A stretch of DNA of 64,000 bases from Arenicola marina (Eukaryota; Annelida; Polychaeta; Arenicolidae): positions 10,122,823-10,186,822 of the forward strand of contig OZ025252.1 of NCBI GenBank assembly GCA_964019135.1, read 5' to 3'. The notes under the pieces were generated by a model, which was not told the DNA's origin, searched no databases, and saw only the letters and a program-made list of their open reading frames with translations. Every line of letters begins with the position of its first letter. Position 1 is the stretch's first letter. Positions 14,001-26,000 of this stretch are shown in pieces. A program made the translations under genes and the position numbers.

Positions 14001-17000
14001 CCCGACTTGTTCAAGACTGACACACGTCTCCGCCTCCACGCCACCGCCCAGACTTCCCGCTACCCCCCCCCCCCCCCACCCCGCACCCAGACACTCCGTT
14101 GCCCCCCCCCCCCCCCACCCCGCTGGCGCTTCTCACGGTCCATGACCTTACCAAAGTAATCAATTCGGCAATTTTATGTGTTTTATGTTCGCCTTTCTTT
14201 TAAGTTTTAATTTAATATTTGGCCTTTAGGCCGTGAAAATTAGCTTAAGAGTTGAAATGAAGTAACTCAAATAATCCCCATTCCCCAGCACGATGTTTAG
14301 TAGAGATAGCTGGATTAGCTGTGTATGCCCTGGTCTTTGCTTACCCCTCACCGTGTTAATTGCCGATTACTCGATTTATGCTTGTGCTCGCCCCTCTCGG
14401 TCCGGACTGTGTACCGCAAAAACCACAAAGATTATCCCTGTGACCGACTGACGAATCTGAATGAATTACCTGTATACCACTGATAATACGTCATCATTGG
14501 CATCACTTGATATATTATTGTTACCGTTTGCTTGCTTGTTACGTTACGCTCACTATCTGTATTTAATATTTCCCCTCACGTCTTGTGTAAGTGGACTAAG
14601 CTAAAGCTGTTATATAAGTTATACCTTACTTAAGCGTTTGCTGTCGTATATATAGTTGTAACATATTGTGTTGTGCGTGCGCCCCGCCGGACACCGGCCA
14701 GACGCCGGCCGGTCGGTGGGGGCGTCCCTCCCGTACTCTCCAGTCTCTAACGCCTTTCTGCCTCTGTCCCGATTCTCGCCTGTCTTGTCGTTTGGTCTCT
14801 GGTGCGCTGACCGCTCACAGAGGAAAAACGATCCAAGTCACCCTTTAAGCGTCGCTCCAAATCCGCCGAGCGCCAGGAAGCCGCCGAACTGCCACAAGGT
14901 AAATCTGCGCGCGCACGCGGCGCGGCGTGGCTCCCCCTGGGAAGGAGTGGCCGCACTGGGGTCGGTGGTAGGCGTAGTGGGCTTGGTTGGCTGTAGGTCT
15001 CCACCTGGCTTGGACTGCCTGACGTTCTCCCTGCCTGTTTTTTTATCTGTCTCCGGCCTTGGGACCCTCACCTGCCCACTTGTATAATAGTCCGCTGCGT
15101 GTCCTCACAACGGCCGGCCGCTCACTCACCCTTGCCATGACGCGCGAAGCGGTCAGACAGATCCCTGCTTTCTCTTCTCTCACATCACCTCTCACCTCTC
15201 ATCACGTATGTACTAGTCTTAGTCGACTCACGGAAAGTGCCGTTTAACCCAATGAAACCGGTCTGCATTTCATCTCTTCATCTCATCTGCTTCTCAGAAC
15301 TACAAAACGCGCATCGGGTAGAATTGAAACACAGATGTGGAGAGTCGTGCCTATAACTTTCTTCCTGGTCACCAAAGCCAGCGTTCTTCTGGGTAGATAG
15401 CGACCTAACCATGGGTTCACTGACTCGCCTCCATGTGCCTATAACACATGTTCTGGCTGAACATTCATCGTGTTCTCCGCCAATGACAATGGTGTAAGGC
15501 CATTGGTTGTGCATCAAGCCGTCGAGCCGGGAACTGAAGTCTTGGCCCCGATGTCCCAGTGAATTTACTTTCTGTGCATGTTCATTCATCATTAGTATTT
15601 AGCATTGATAACTGATTATTTGCCGTAGATTTACCATGACATCTCCTGCCAGCTAACCTCTACCGCATTGCAGTTTGGTAGTCGAGACTTAGACATGCAC
15701 GTTGCTTGGTTGAGAAGGCCTTCCTTCAGCAGTTCAACAGCCGATTGGCTTCACTCTATCTGTAAATAGACTGAGATACCGTTCGTTAGAATGCTTTACC
15801 TCTGGAGGCGCGCTTACATAGCACACCAACCATGGTGACTTTGTCGTCCTGGAAAAAACTCGGAGGGACTCCGCTTCTTCGAGATGTCCTCATTTAAAGC
15901 AATATATTCCGTAATTTTTTGCATTACCAACCTCTTCTCTATGTCAAAGAAGTACATTTTGTCCTGAATTTAAATCCTGAAAGCCTGTGGGCTATCCGGA
16001 GAGAAGCATTTTGGTCACCGGAGCAGAAGTTAGTAGCCGGCTTTATATTCCTGCGCGCCTGTTCGCTGTTCGGTATTTTGTGTGATGTCGACCGCGGCTC
16101 GCTATCACGTCCGCGCGCGATAAAAATAAACCGCGCAGTTTTATGTTGAAATGTTTGTTTCACAGACTCAAAGAGATATAAAACATATGCATCATGATTT
16201 TTGAGATACTTTTAGTCTTGATTCTAAAATGTAAACAATCTAAGATGGCGCATATTGCTTTAATTGATGCTTTGTTGTTCAGCCTCCATGTCGCCACTGT
16301 CCCTGGCATGTTACAGTGTGGCGCACTAAGCTGGCAAGTTGTTCAAACACATGGTTGTTGTTGTAAATTATCCTTCCATCGTCACCACAGCTCGTATTGA
16401 TAGCGTAACTATGGTCTTAGTTCTGCATGGGAAATTGATGTTGTAAGCTACGCTTGGTTACATTTCTTACGATGCTAAGATATACTTTTACGTCTTTTAA
16501 GTTTTTACGTCTGTTATACACTTCGTCTGATTCCATAAGCTGTCGCGCTCTCCCAGTATGACTCGCGCTCCCCCAGTATGACTCGCGCTCCCCCAGTATG
16601 ACTCTCGCTCCCCCAGTATGACTCGCGCTCCCCCAGTATGACTCGCGCTCCCCCAGTATGACTCTCGCTTCCCCAGTATGACACGCGCTCCCCCAGTATG
16701 ACTCGCGCTCACCCAGTATGACTCGCGCTCCCCCAGTATGACTCGCGCTCCCCCAGTATGACTCGCGCTCCCCCAGTATGGCTCGCGCTCCCCCAGTGTG
16801 ACTCGCTGGACGCCTTGAAGGGACGGTGATTTGCTGGTTGGTAGCCGGTGACGTGGTCTTGTGGTGGGTTGACGCTGACACGGTTGTCTGGTTGACGTTG
16901 CAGCGCCCGGGGCGGCCGGCGGCGAGGAGGTTGCCCAATACGAGGGTATGCTGAGCAGGAAGCACGAATGGGAATCGACCACCAAGAAGGCCAGCAACAG

Positions 17001-20000
17001 GTCTCGTCAAATACCTTCATTACTCAACTAAAACGTCTTTACACACATAATGGTGGAATGCATACATAGTTTTGACTGACAAAAAATGTACATGATCAAT
17101 GTTGATAGATGGCGCACTTGGTTGTGACATGTGGACGTTTATCCTACAGGTCCTGGGACAAGGTGTACTGCGTGCTGGATAAGAAGAGTCTGGCTGTCTA
17201 CAAAGACCAGAAACATTACAAGCAGGTGAGATATGCGTTAATGACTTTGGTATTTTGTCCAAGCGGCTATGTGACCGTGCGGAGAGCCGGCTTTGGAACA
17301 TGTGTAGAAAGATACGCCTACTGGTCGCCTTCCTGAGAGAAGGTTAACAAGTTATTCCGTGTCTGGGGTAAGTTTCTGTGGAGTGAGTCGGCCTGATAGA
17401 GAGACGTGTAGTGGTGTGAGATGTAGCCGGGTTAAGTTTCTGTGGAGTGAGTCGGCCTGCCAGAGAGACTTGTAGTGGTGTGAGATGTAGCCGGGTTAAG
17501 TTTCTGTGGAGTGAGTCGGCCTGCCAGAGAGACTTGTAGTGGTGTGAGATGTAGCCGGGTTAAGTTTCTGTGGAGTGAGTCGGCCTGCCAGAGAGACGTG
17601 TAGTGGTGTGAGATGTAGACGGGTTAAGTTTCTGTGGAGTGAGCCGGCCTGCCAGAGAGAGACGTGTAGTGGTGTGAGATGTAGACGGGTTAAGTTTCTG
17701 TGGAGTGAGTCGGCCTGCCAGAGAGACGTGTAGTGGTGTGAGATGTAGCCGGGTTAAGTTTCTGTGGAGTGAGTCGGCCTGCCAGAGAGACGTGTAGTGG
17801 TGTGAGATGTAGCCGGGTTAAGTTTCTGTGGAGTGAGTCGGCCTGCCAGAGAGACGTGTAGTGGTGTGAGATGTAGACGGGTTAAGTTTCTGTGGAGTGA
17901 GTCGGCCTGCCAGAGAGACGTGTAGTGGTGTGAGATGTAGACGGGTTAAGTTTCTGTGGAGTGAGTCGGCCTGCCAGAGAGACGTGTAGTGGTGTGAGAT
18001 GTAGACGGGTTAAGTTTCTGTGGAGTGAGTCGGCCTGCCAGAGAGACGTGTAGTGGTGTGAGATGTAGCCGGGTTAAGTTTCTGTGGAGTGAGTCGGCCT
18101 GCCAGAGAGACGTGTAGTGGTGTGAGATGTAGCCGGGTTAAGTTTCTGTGGAGTGAGCCGGCCTGCCAGAGAGACGTGTAGTGGTGTGAGATGTAGACGG
18201 GTTAAGTTTCTGTGGAGTGAGTCGGCCTGCCAGAGAGACGTGTAGTGGTGTGAGATGTAGACGGGTTAAGTTTCTGTGGAGTGAGTCGGCCTGATAGAGA
18301 GACGTGTAGTGGTGTGAGATGTAGACGGGTTAAGTTTCTGTGGAGTGAGTCGGCCTGATAGAGAGACGTGTAGTGGTGTGAGATGTAGACGGGTTAAGTT
18401 TCTGTGGAGTGAGTCGGCCTGCCAGAGAGACATGTAGTGGTGTGAGATGTAGACGGGTTAAGTTTCTGTGGAGTGAGACGGCCTGCCAGAGAGACGTGTA
18501 GTGGTGTGAGATGTAGCCGGGTTAAGTTTCTGTGGAGTGAGTCGGCCTGCCAGAGAGACGTGTAGTGGTGTGAGATGTAGCCGGGTTAAGTTTCTGTGGA
18601 GTGAGTCGGCCTGATAGAGAGACGTGTAGTGGTGTGAGATGTAGCCGGGTTAAGTTTCTGTGGAGTGAGTCGGCCTGCCAGAGAGACGTGTAGTGGTGTG
18701 AGATGTAGACGGGTTAAGTTTCTGTGGAGTGAGTCGGCCTGCCAGAGAGACGTGTAGTGGTGTGAGATGTAGACGGGTTAAGTTTCTGTGGAGTGAGTCG
18801 GCCTGATAGAGAGACGTGTAGTGGTGTGAGATGTAGCCGGGTTAAGTTTCTGTGGAGTGCGTCTGCCTGCCAGAGAGACGTGTAGTGGTGTGAGATGTAG
18901 ACGGGTTAAGTTTCTGTGGAGTGAGTCGGCCTGCCAGAGAGACGTGTAGTGGTGTGAGATGTAGACGGGTTAAGTTTCTGTGGAGTGAGTCGGCCTGCCA
19001 GAGAGACGTGTAGTGGTGTGAGATGTAGACGGGTTAAGTTTCTGTGGAGTGAGTCGGCCTGCCAGAGAGACGTGTAGTGGTGTGAGATGTAGCCGGGTTA
19101 AGTTTCTGTGGAGTGAGTCGGCCTGCCAGAGAGACGTGTAGTGGTGTGAGATGTAGCCGGGTTAAGTTTCTGTGGAGTGAGCCGGCCTGCCAGAGAGACG
19201 TGTAGTGGTGTGAGATGTAGACGGGTTAAGTTTCTGTGGAGTGAGTCGGCCTGCCAGAGAGACGTGTAGTGGTGTGAGATGTAGCCGGGTTAAGTTTCTG
19301 TGGAGTGAGTCGGCCTGATAGAGAGACGTGTAGTGGTGTGAGATGTAGACGGGTTAAGTTTCTGTGGAGTGAGTCGGCTTGCCAGAGAGACGTGTAGTGG
19401 TGTGAGATGTAGACGGGTTAAGTTTCTGTGGAGTGAGTCGGCCTGCTAGAGAGACGTGTAGTGGTGTGAGATGTAGACGGGTTAAGTTTCTGTGGAGTGA
19501 GTCGGCCTGCCAGAGAGACATGTAGTGGTGTGAGATGTAGACCGGTTAAGTTTCTGTGGAGTGAGTCGGCCTGCCAGAGAGACGTGTAGTGGTGTGAGAT
19601 GTAGACGGGTTAAGTTTCTGTGGAGTGAGTCGGCCTGCCAGAGAGACGTGTAGTGGTGTGAGATGTAGACGGGTTAAGTTTCTGTGGAGTGAGTCGGCCT
19701 GCCAGAGAGACGTGTAGTGGTGTGAGATGTAGACGGGTTAAGTTTCTGTGGAGTGAGTCGGCCTGCCAGAGAGACGTGTAGTGGTGTGAGATGTAGCCGG
19801 GTTAAGTTTCTGTGGAGTGAGTCGGCCTGCCAGAGAGACGTGTAGTGGTGTGAGATGTAGACGGGTTAAGTTTCTGTGGAGTGAGTCGGCCTGATAGAGA
19901 GACGTGTAGTGGTGTGAGATGTAGACGGGTTAAGTTTCTGTGGAGTGAGTCGGCCTGCCAGAGAGACGTGTAGTGGTGTGAGATGTAGACTGGTTAAGTT

Positions 20001-23000
20001 TCTGTGGAGTGAGTCGGCCTGCTAGAGAGACGTGTAGTGGTGTGAGATGTAGCCGGGTTAAGTTTCTGTGGAGTGAGTCGGCCTGATAGAGAGACGTGTA
20101 GTGGTGTGAGATGTAGACGGGTTAAGTTTCTGTGGAGTGAGTCGGCCTGCCAGAGAGACGTGTAGTGGTGTGAGATGTAGACGGGTTAAGTTTCTGTGGA
20201 GTGAGTCGGCCTGCCAGAGAGACGTGTAGTGGTGTGAGATGTAGCCGGGTTAAGTTTCTGTGGAGCGAGTCGGCCTGCCAGAGAGACGTGTAGTGGTGTG
20301 AGATGTAGACGGGTTAAGTTTCTGTGGAGTGAGTCGGCCTGCTAGAGAGACGTGTAGTGGTGTGAGATGTAGACGGGTTAAGTTTCTGTGGAGTGAGTCG
20401 GCCTGCTAGAGAGACGTGTAGTGGTGTGAGATGTAGACGGGTTAAGTTTCTGTGGAGTGAGTCGGCCTGCTAGAGAGACGTGTAGTGATGTGAGATGTAG
20501 ACGGGTTAAGTTTCTGTGGAGTGAGTCGGCCTGCTAGAGAGACGTGTAGTGGTGTGAGATGTAGCCGGGTTAAGTTTCTGTGGAGTGAGTCGGCCTGATA
20601 GAGAGACGTGTAGTGGTGTGAGATGTAGACGGGTTAAGTTTCTGTGGAGTGAGTCGGCCTGCTAGAGAGACGTGTAGTGGTGTGAGATGTAGCCGGGTTA
20701 AGTTTCTGTGGAGTGAGTCGGCCTGATAGAGAGACGTGTAGTGGTGTGAGATGTAGCCGGGTTAAGTTTCTGTGGAGTGAGTCGGCCTGCCAGAGAGACG
20801 TGTAGTGGTGTGAGATGTAGCCGGGTTAAGTTTCTGTGGAGTGAGCCGGCCTGCTAGAGAGACGTGTAGTGGTGTGAGATGTAGCCGGGTTAAGTTTCTG
20901 TGGAGTGAGTCGGCCTGCCAGAGAGAGACGTGTAGTGGTGTGAGATGTAGACGGGTTAAGTTTCTGTGGAGTGAGTCGGCCTGCCAGAGAGAGACGTGTA
21001 GTGGTGTGAGATGTAGACGGGTTAAGTTTCTGTGGAGTGAGTCGGCCTGCTAGAGAGACGTGTAGTGGTGTGAGATGTAGACGGGTTAAGTTTCTGTGGA
21101 GTGAGTCGGCCTGATAGAGAGACGTGTAGTGGTGTGAGATGTAGCCGGGTTAAGTTTCTGTGGAGTGAGTCGGCCTGATAGAGAGACGTGTAGTGGTGTG
21201 AGATGTAGCCGGGTTAAGTTTCTGTGGAGTGAGTCGGCCTGCCAGAGAGAGACGTGTAGTGGTGTGAGATGTAGACGGGTTAAGTTTCTGTGGAGTGAGT
21301 CGGCCTGCTAGAGAGACGTGTAGTGGTGTGAAATGTAGACGGGTTAAGTTTCTGTGGAGTGAGTCGGCCTGATAGAGAGACGTGTAGTGGTGTGAGATGT
21401 AGACGGGTTAAGTTTCTGTGGAGTGAATCGGCCTGATAGAGAGACGTGTAGTGGTGTGAGATGTAGACGGGTTAAGTTTCTGTGGAGTGAGTCGGCCTGC
21501 CAGAGAGACGTGTAGTGGTGTGAGATGTAGACGGGTTAAGTTTCTGTGGAGTGAGTCGGCCTGATAGAGAGACGTGTAGTGGTGTGAGATGTAGACGGGT
21601 TAAGTTTCTGTGGAGTGAGTCGGCCTGCTAGAGAGACGTGTAGTGGTGTGAGATGTAGCCGGGTTAAGTTTCTGTGGAGTGAGTCGGCCTGATAGAGAGA
21701 CGTGTAGTGGTGTGAGATGTAGACGGGTTAAGTTTCTGTGGAGTGAGTCGGCCTGCTAGAGAGACGTGTAGTGGTGTGAGATGTAGACTGGTTAAGTTTC
21801 TGTGGAGTGAGTCGGCCTGCCAGAGAGACGTGTAGTGGTGTGAGATGTAGCCGGGTTAAGTTTCTGTGGAGTGAGTCGGCCTGATAGAGAGACGTGTAGT
21901 GGTGTGAGATGTAGACGGGTTAAGTTTCTGTGGAGTGAGTCGGCCTGCCAGAGAGACGTGTAGTGGTGTGAGATGTAGACGGGTTAAGTTTCTGTGGAGT
22001 GAGTCGGCCTGCCAGAGAGACGTGTAGTGGTGTGAGATGTAGCCGGGTTAAGTTTCTGTGGAGTGAGTCGGCCTGCCAGAGAGACGTGTAGTGGTGTGAG
22101 ATGTAGACGGGTTAAGTTTCTGTGGAGTGAGTCGGCCTGCTAGAGAGACGTGTAGTGGTGTGAGATGTAGACGGGTTAAGTTTCTGTGGAGTGAGTCGGC
22201 CTGCTAGAGAGACGTGTAGTGGTGTGAGATGTAGACGGGTTAAGTTTCTGTGGAGTGAGTCGGCCTGCTAGAGAGACGTGTAGTGATGTGAGATGTAGAC
22301 GGGTTAAGTTTCTGTGGAGTGAGTCGGCCTGCTAGAGAGACGTGTAGTGGTGTGAGATGTAGCCGGGTTAAGTTTCTGTGGAGTGAGTCGGCCTGATAGA
22401 GAGACGTGTAGTGGTGTGAGATGTAGACGGGTTAAGTTTCTGTGGAGTGAGTCGGCCTGCTAGAGAGACGTGTAGTGGTGTGAGATGTAGCCGGGTTAAG
22501 TTTCTGTGGAGTGAGTCGGCCTGATAGAGAGACGTGTAGTGGTGTGAGATGTAGCCGGGTTAAGTTTCTGTGGAGTGAGTCGGCCTGCCAGAGAGACGTG
22601 TAGTGGTGTGAGATGTAGCCGGGTTAAGTTTCTGTGGAGTGAGCCGGCCTGCTAGAGAGACGTGTAGTGGTGTGAGATGTAGCCGGGTTAAGTTTCTGTG
22701 GAGTGAGTCGGCCTGCCAGAGAGAGACGTGTAGTGGTGTGAGATGTAGACGGGTTAAGTTTCTGTGGAGTGAGTCGGCCTGCCAGAGAGAGACGTGTAGT
22801 GGTGTGAGATGTAGACGGGTTAAGTTTCTGTGGAGTGAGTCGGCCTGCTAGAGAGACGTGTAGTGGTGTGAGATGTAGACGGGTTAAGTTTCTGTGGAGT
22901 GAGTCGGCCTGATAGAGAGACGTGTAGTGGTGTGAGATGTAGCCGGGTTAAGTTTCTGTGGAGTGAGTCGGCCTGATAGAGAGACGTGTAGTGGTGTGAG

Positions 23001-26000
23001 ATGTAGCCGGGTTAAGTTTCTGTGGAGTGAGTCGGCCTGCCAGAGAGAGACGTGTAGTGGTGTGAGATGTAGACGGGTTAAGTTTCTGTGGAGTGAGTCG
23101 GCCTGCTAGAGAGACGTGTAGTGGTGTGAGATGTAGACGGGTTAAGTTTCTGTGGAGTGAGTCGGCCTGATAGAGAGACGTGTAGTGGTGTGAGATGTAG
23201 ACGGGTTAAGTTTCTGTGGAGTGAATCGGCCTGATAGAGAGACGTGTAGTGGTGTGAGATGTAGACGGGTTAAGTTTCTGTGGAGTGAGTCGGCCTGCCA
23301 GAGAGACGTGTAGTGGTGTGAGATGTAGACGGGTTAAGTTTCTGTGGAGTGAGTCGGCCTGATAGAGAGACGTGTAGTGGTGTGAGATGTAGACGGGTTA
23401 AGTTTCTGTGGAGTGAGTCGGCCTGCTAGAGAGACGTGTAGTGGTGTGAGATGTAGCCGGGTTAAGTTTCTGTGGAGTGAGTCGGCCTGATAGAGAGACG
23501 TGTAGTGGTGTGAGATGTAGACGGGTTAAGTTTCTGTGGAGTGAGTCGGCCTGCTAGAGAGACGTGTAGTGGTGTGAGATGTAGCCGGGTTAAGTTTCTG
23601 TGGAGTGAGTCGGCCTGATAGAGAGACGTGTAGTGGTGTGAGATGTAGACGGGTTAAGTTTCTGTGGAGTGAGCCGGCCTGCCAGAGAGACGTGTAGTGG
23701 TGTGAGATGTAGCCGGGTTAAGTTTCTGTGGAGTGAGTCGGCCTGCCAGAGAGACGTGTAGTGGTGTGAGATGTAGCCGGGTTAAGTTTCTGTGGAGTGA
23801 GCCGGCCTGCCAGAGAGACGTGTAGTGGTGTGAGATGTAGACGGGTTAAGTTTCTGTGGAGTGAGTCGGCCTGCCAGAGAGATGTGTAGTGGTGTGAGAT
23901 GTAGACGGGTTAAGTTTCTGTGGAGTGAGTCGGCCTGCCAGAGAGACGTGTAGTGGTGTGAGATGTAGACGGGTTAAGTTTCTGTGGAGTGAGTCGGCCT
24001 GCTAGAGAGACGTGTAGTGGTGTGAGATGTAGACGGGTTAAGTTTCTGTGGAGTGAGTTGGCCTGCTAGAGAGACGTGTAGTGGTGTGAGATGTAGACGG
24101 GTTAAGTTTCTGTGGAGTGAGTCGGCCTGATAGAGAGACGTGTAGTGGTGTGAGATGTAGACGGGTTAAGTTTCTGTGGAGTGAGTCGGCCTGCTAGAGA
24201 CGCGTGTAGTGGTGTGAGATGTAGACGGGTTAAGTTTCTGTGGAGTGAGTCGGCCTGCTAGAGAGACGTGTAGTGGTGTGAGATGTAGACGGGTTAAGTT
24301 TCTGTGGAGTGAGTCGGCCTGATAGAGAGACTTGTAGTGGTGTGAGATGTAGCCGGGTTAAGTTTCTGTGGAGTGAGTCGGCCTGCCAGAGAGACGTGTA
24401 GTGATGTGAGATGTAGACGGGTTAAGTTTCTGTGGAGTGAGTCGGCCTGCCAGAGAGACGTGTAGTGGTGTGAGATGTAGACTGGTTAAGTTTCTGTGGA
24501 GTGAGTCGGCCTGCTAGAGAGACGTGTAGTGGTGTGAGATGTAGACGGGTTAAGTTTCTGTGGAGTGAGTCGGCCTGATAGAGAGACGTGTAGTGGTGTG
24601 AGATGTAGACGGGTTAAGTTTCTGTGGAGTGAGTCGGCCTGCCAGAGAGACGTGTAGTGGTGTGAGATGTAGACGGGTTAAGTTTCTGTGGAGTGAGTCG
24701 GCCTGCCAGAGAGACGTGTAGTGGTGTGAGATGTAGCCGGGTTAAGTTTCTGTGGAGTGAGTCGGCCTGCCAGAGAGACGTGTAGTGGTGTGAGATGTAG
24801 ACTGGTTAAGTTTCTGTGGAGTGAGTCGGCCTGCTAGAGAGACGTGTAGTGGTGTGAGATGTAGACTGGTTAAGTTTCTGTGGAGTGAGTCGGCCTGCTA
24901 GAGAGACGTGTAGTGGTGTGAGATGTAGACGGGTTAAGTTTCTGTGGAGTGAGTCGGCCTGCTAGAGAGACGTGTAGTGGTGTGAAATGTAGACAGGTTA
25001 AGTTTCTGTGGAGTGAGTCGGCCTGCCAGAGAGATGTGTAGTGGTGTGAGATGTAGCCGGGTTAAGTTTCTGTGGAGTGAGTCGGCCTGCCAGAGAGACG
25101 TGTAGTGGTGTGAGATGTAGACGGGTTAAGTTTCTGTGGAGTGAGTCGGCCTGCCAGAGAGACGTGTAGTGGTGTGAGATGTAGACGGGTTAAGTTTCTG
25201 TGGAGTGAGTCGGCCTGCCAGAGAGACGTGTAGTGGTGTGAGATGTAGCCGGGTTAAGTTTCTGTGGAGTGAGTCGGCCTGCCAGAGAGACGTGTAGTGG
25301 TGTGAGATGTAGACGGGTTAAGTTTCTGTGGAGTGAGTCGGCCTGCCAGAGAGACGTGTAGTGGTGTGAGATGTTGACGGGTTAAGTTTCTGTGGAGTGA
25401 GTCGGCCTGCCAGAGAGACGTGTAGTGGTGTGAGATGTAGACGGGTTAAGTTTCTGTGGAGTGAGTCGGCCTGCCAGAGAGACGTGTAGTGGTGTGAGAT
25501 GTAGCCGGGTTAAGTTTCTGTGGAGTGAGCCGGCCTACCAGAGAGACGTGTAGTGGTGTGAGATGTAGCCGGGTTAAGTTTCTGTGGAGTGAGCCGGCCT
25601 GCCAGAGAGACGTGTAGTGGTGTGAGATGTAGACGGGTTAAGTTTCTGTGGAGTGAGTCGGCCTGATAGAGAGACGTGTAGTGGTGTGAGATGTAGACGG
25701 GTTAAGTTTCTGTGGAGTGAGTCGGCCTGCCAGAGAGACGTGTAGTGGTGTGAGATGTAGCCGGGTTAAGTTTCTGTGGAGTGAGCCGGCCTGCCAGAGA
25801 GACGTGTAGTGGTGTGAGATGTAGACGGGTTAAGTTTCTGTGGAGTGAGTCGGCCTGCTAGAGAGACGTGTAGTGGTGTGAGATGTAGACAGGTTAAGTT
25901 TCTGTGGAGTGAGTCGGCCTGCTAGAGAGACGTGTAGTGGTGTGAGATGTAGCCGGGTTAAGTTTCTGTGGAGTGAGTCGGCCTGATAGAGAGACGTGTA

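Noticed and set aside
16417-17020. 197-, 166- and 103-codon open frames on the - strand
   Set aside because: They read through the 20-bp array in three phases and overlap real spectrin exon 20 on the other strand.
20841-22851. Two identical 70-codon + strand open frames
   Set aside because: They lie wholly in the 64-bp array and appear where three 66-bp units restore a frame.
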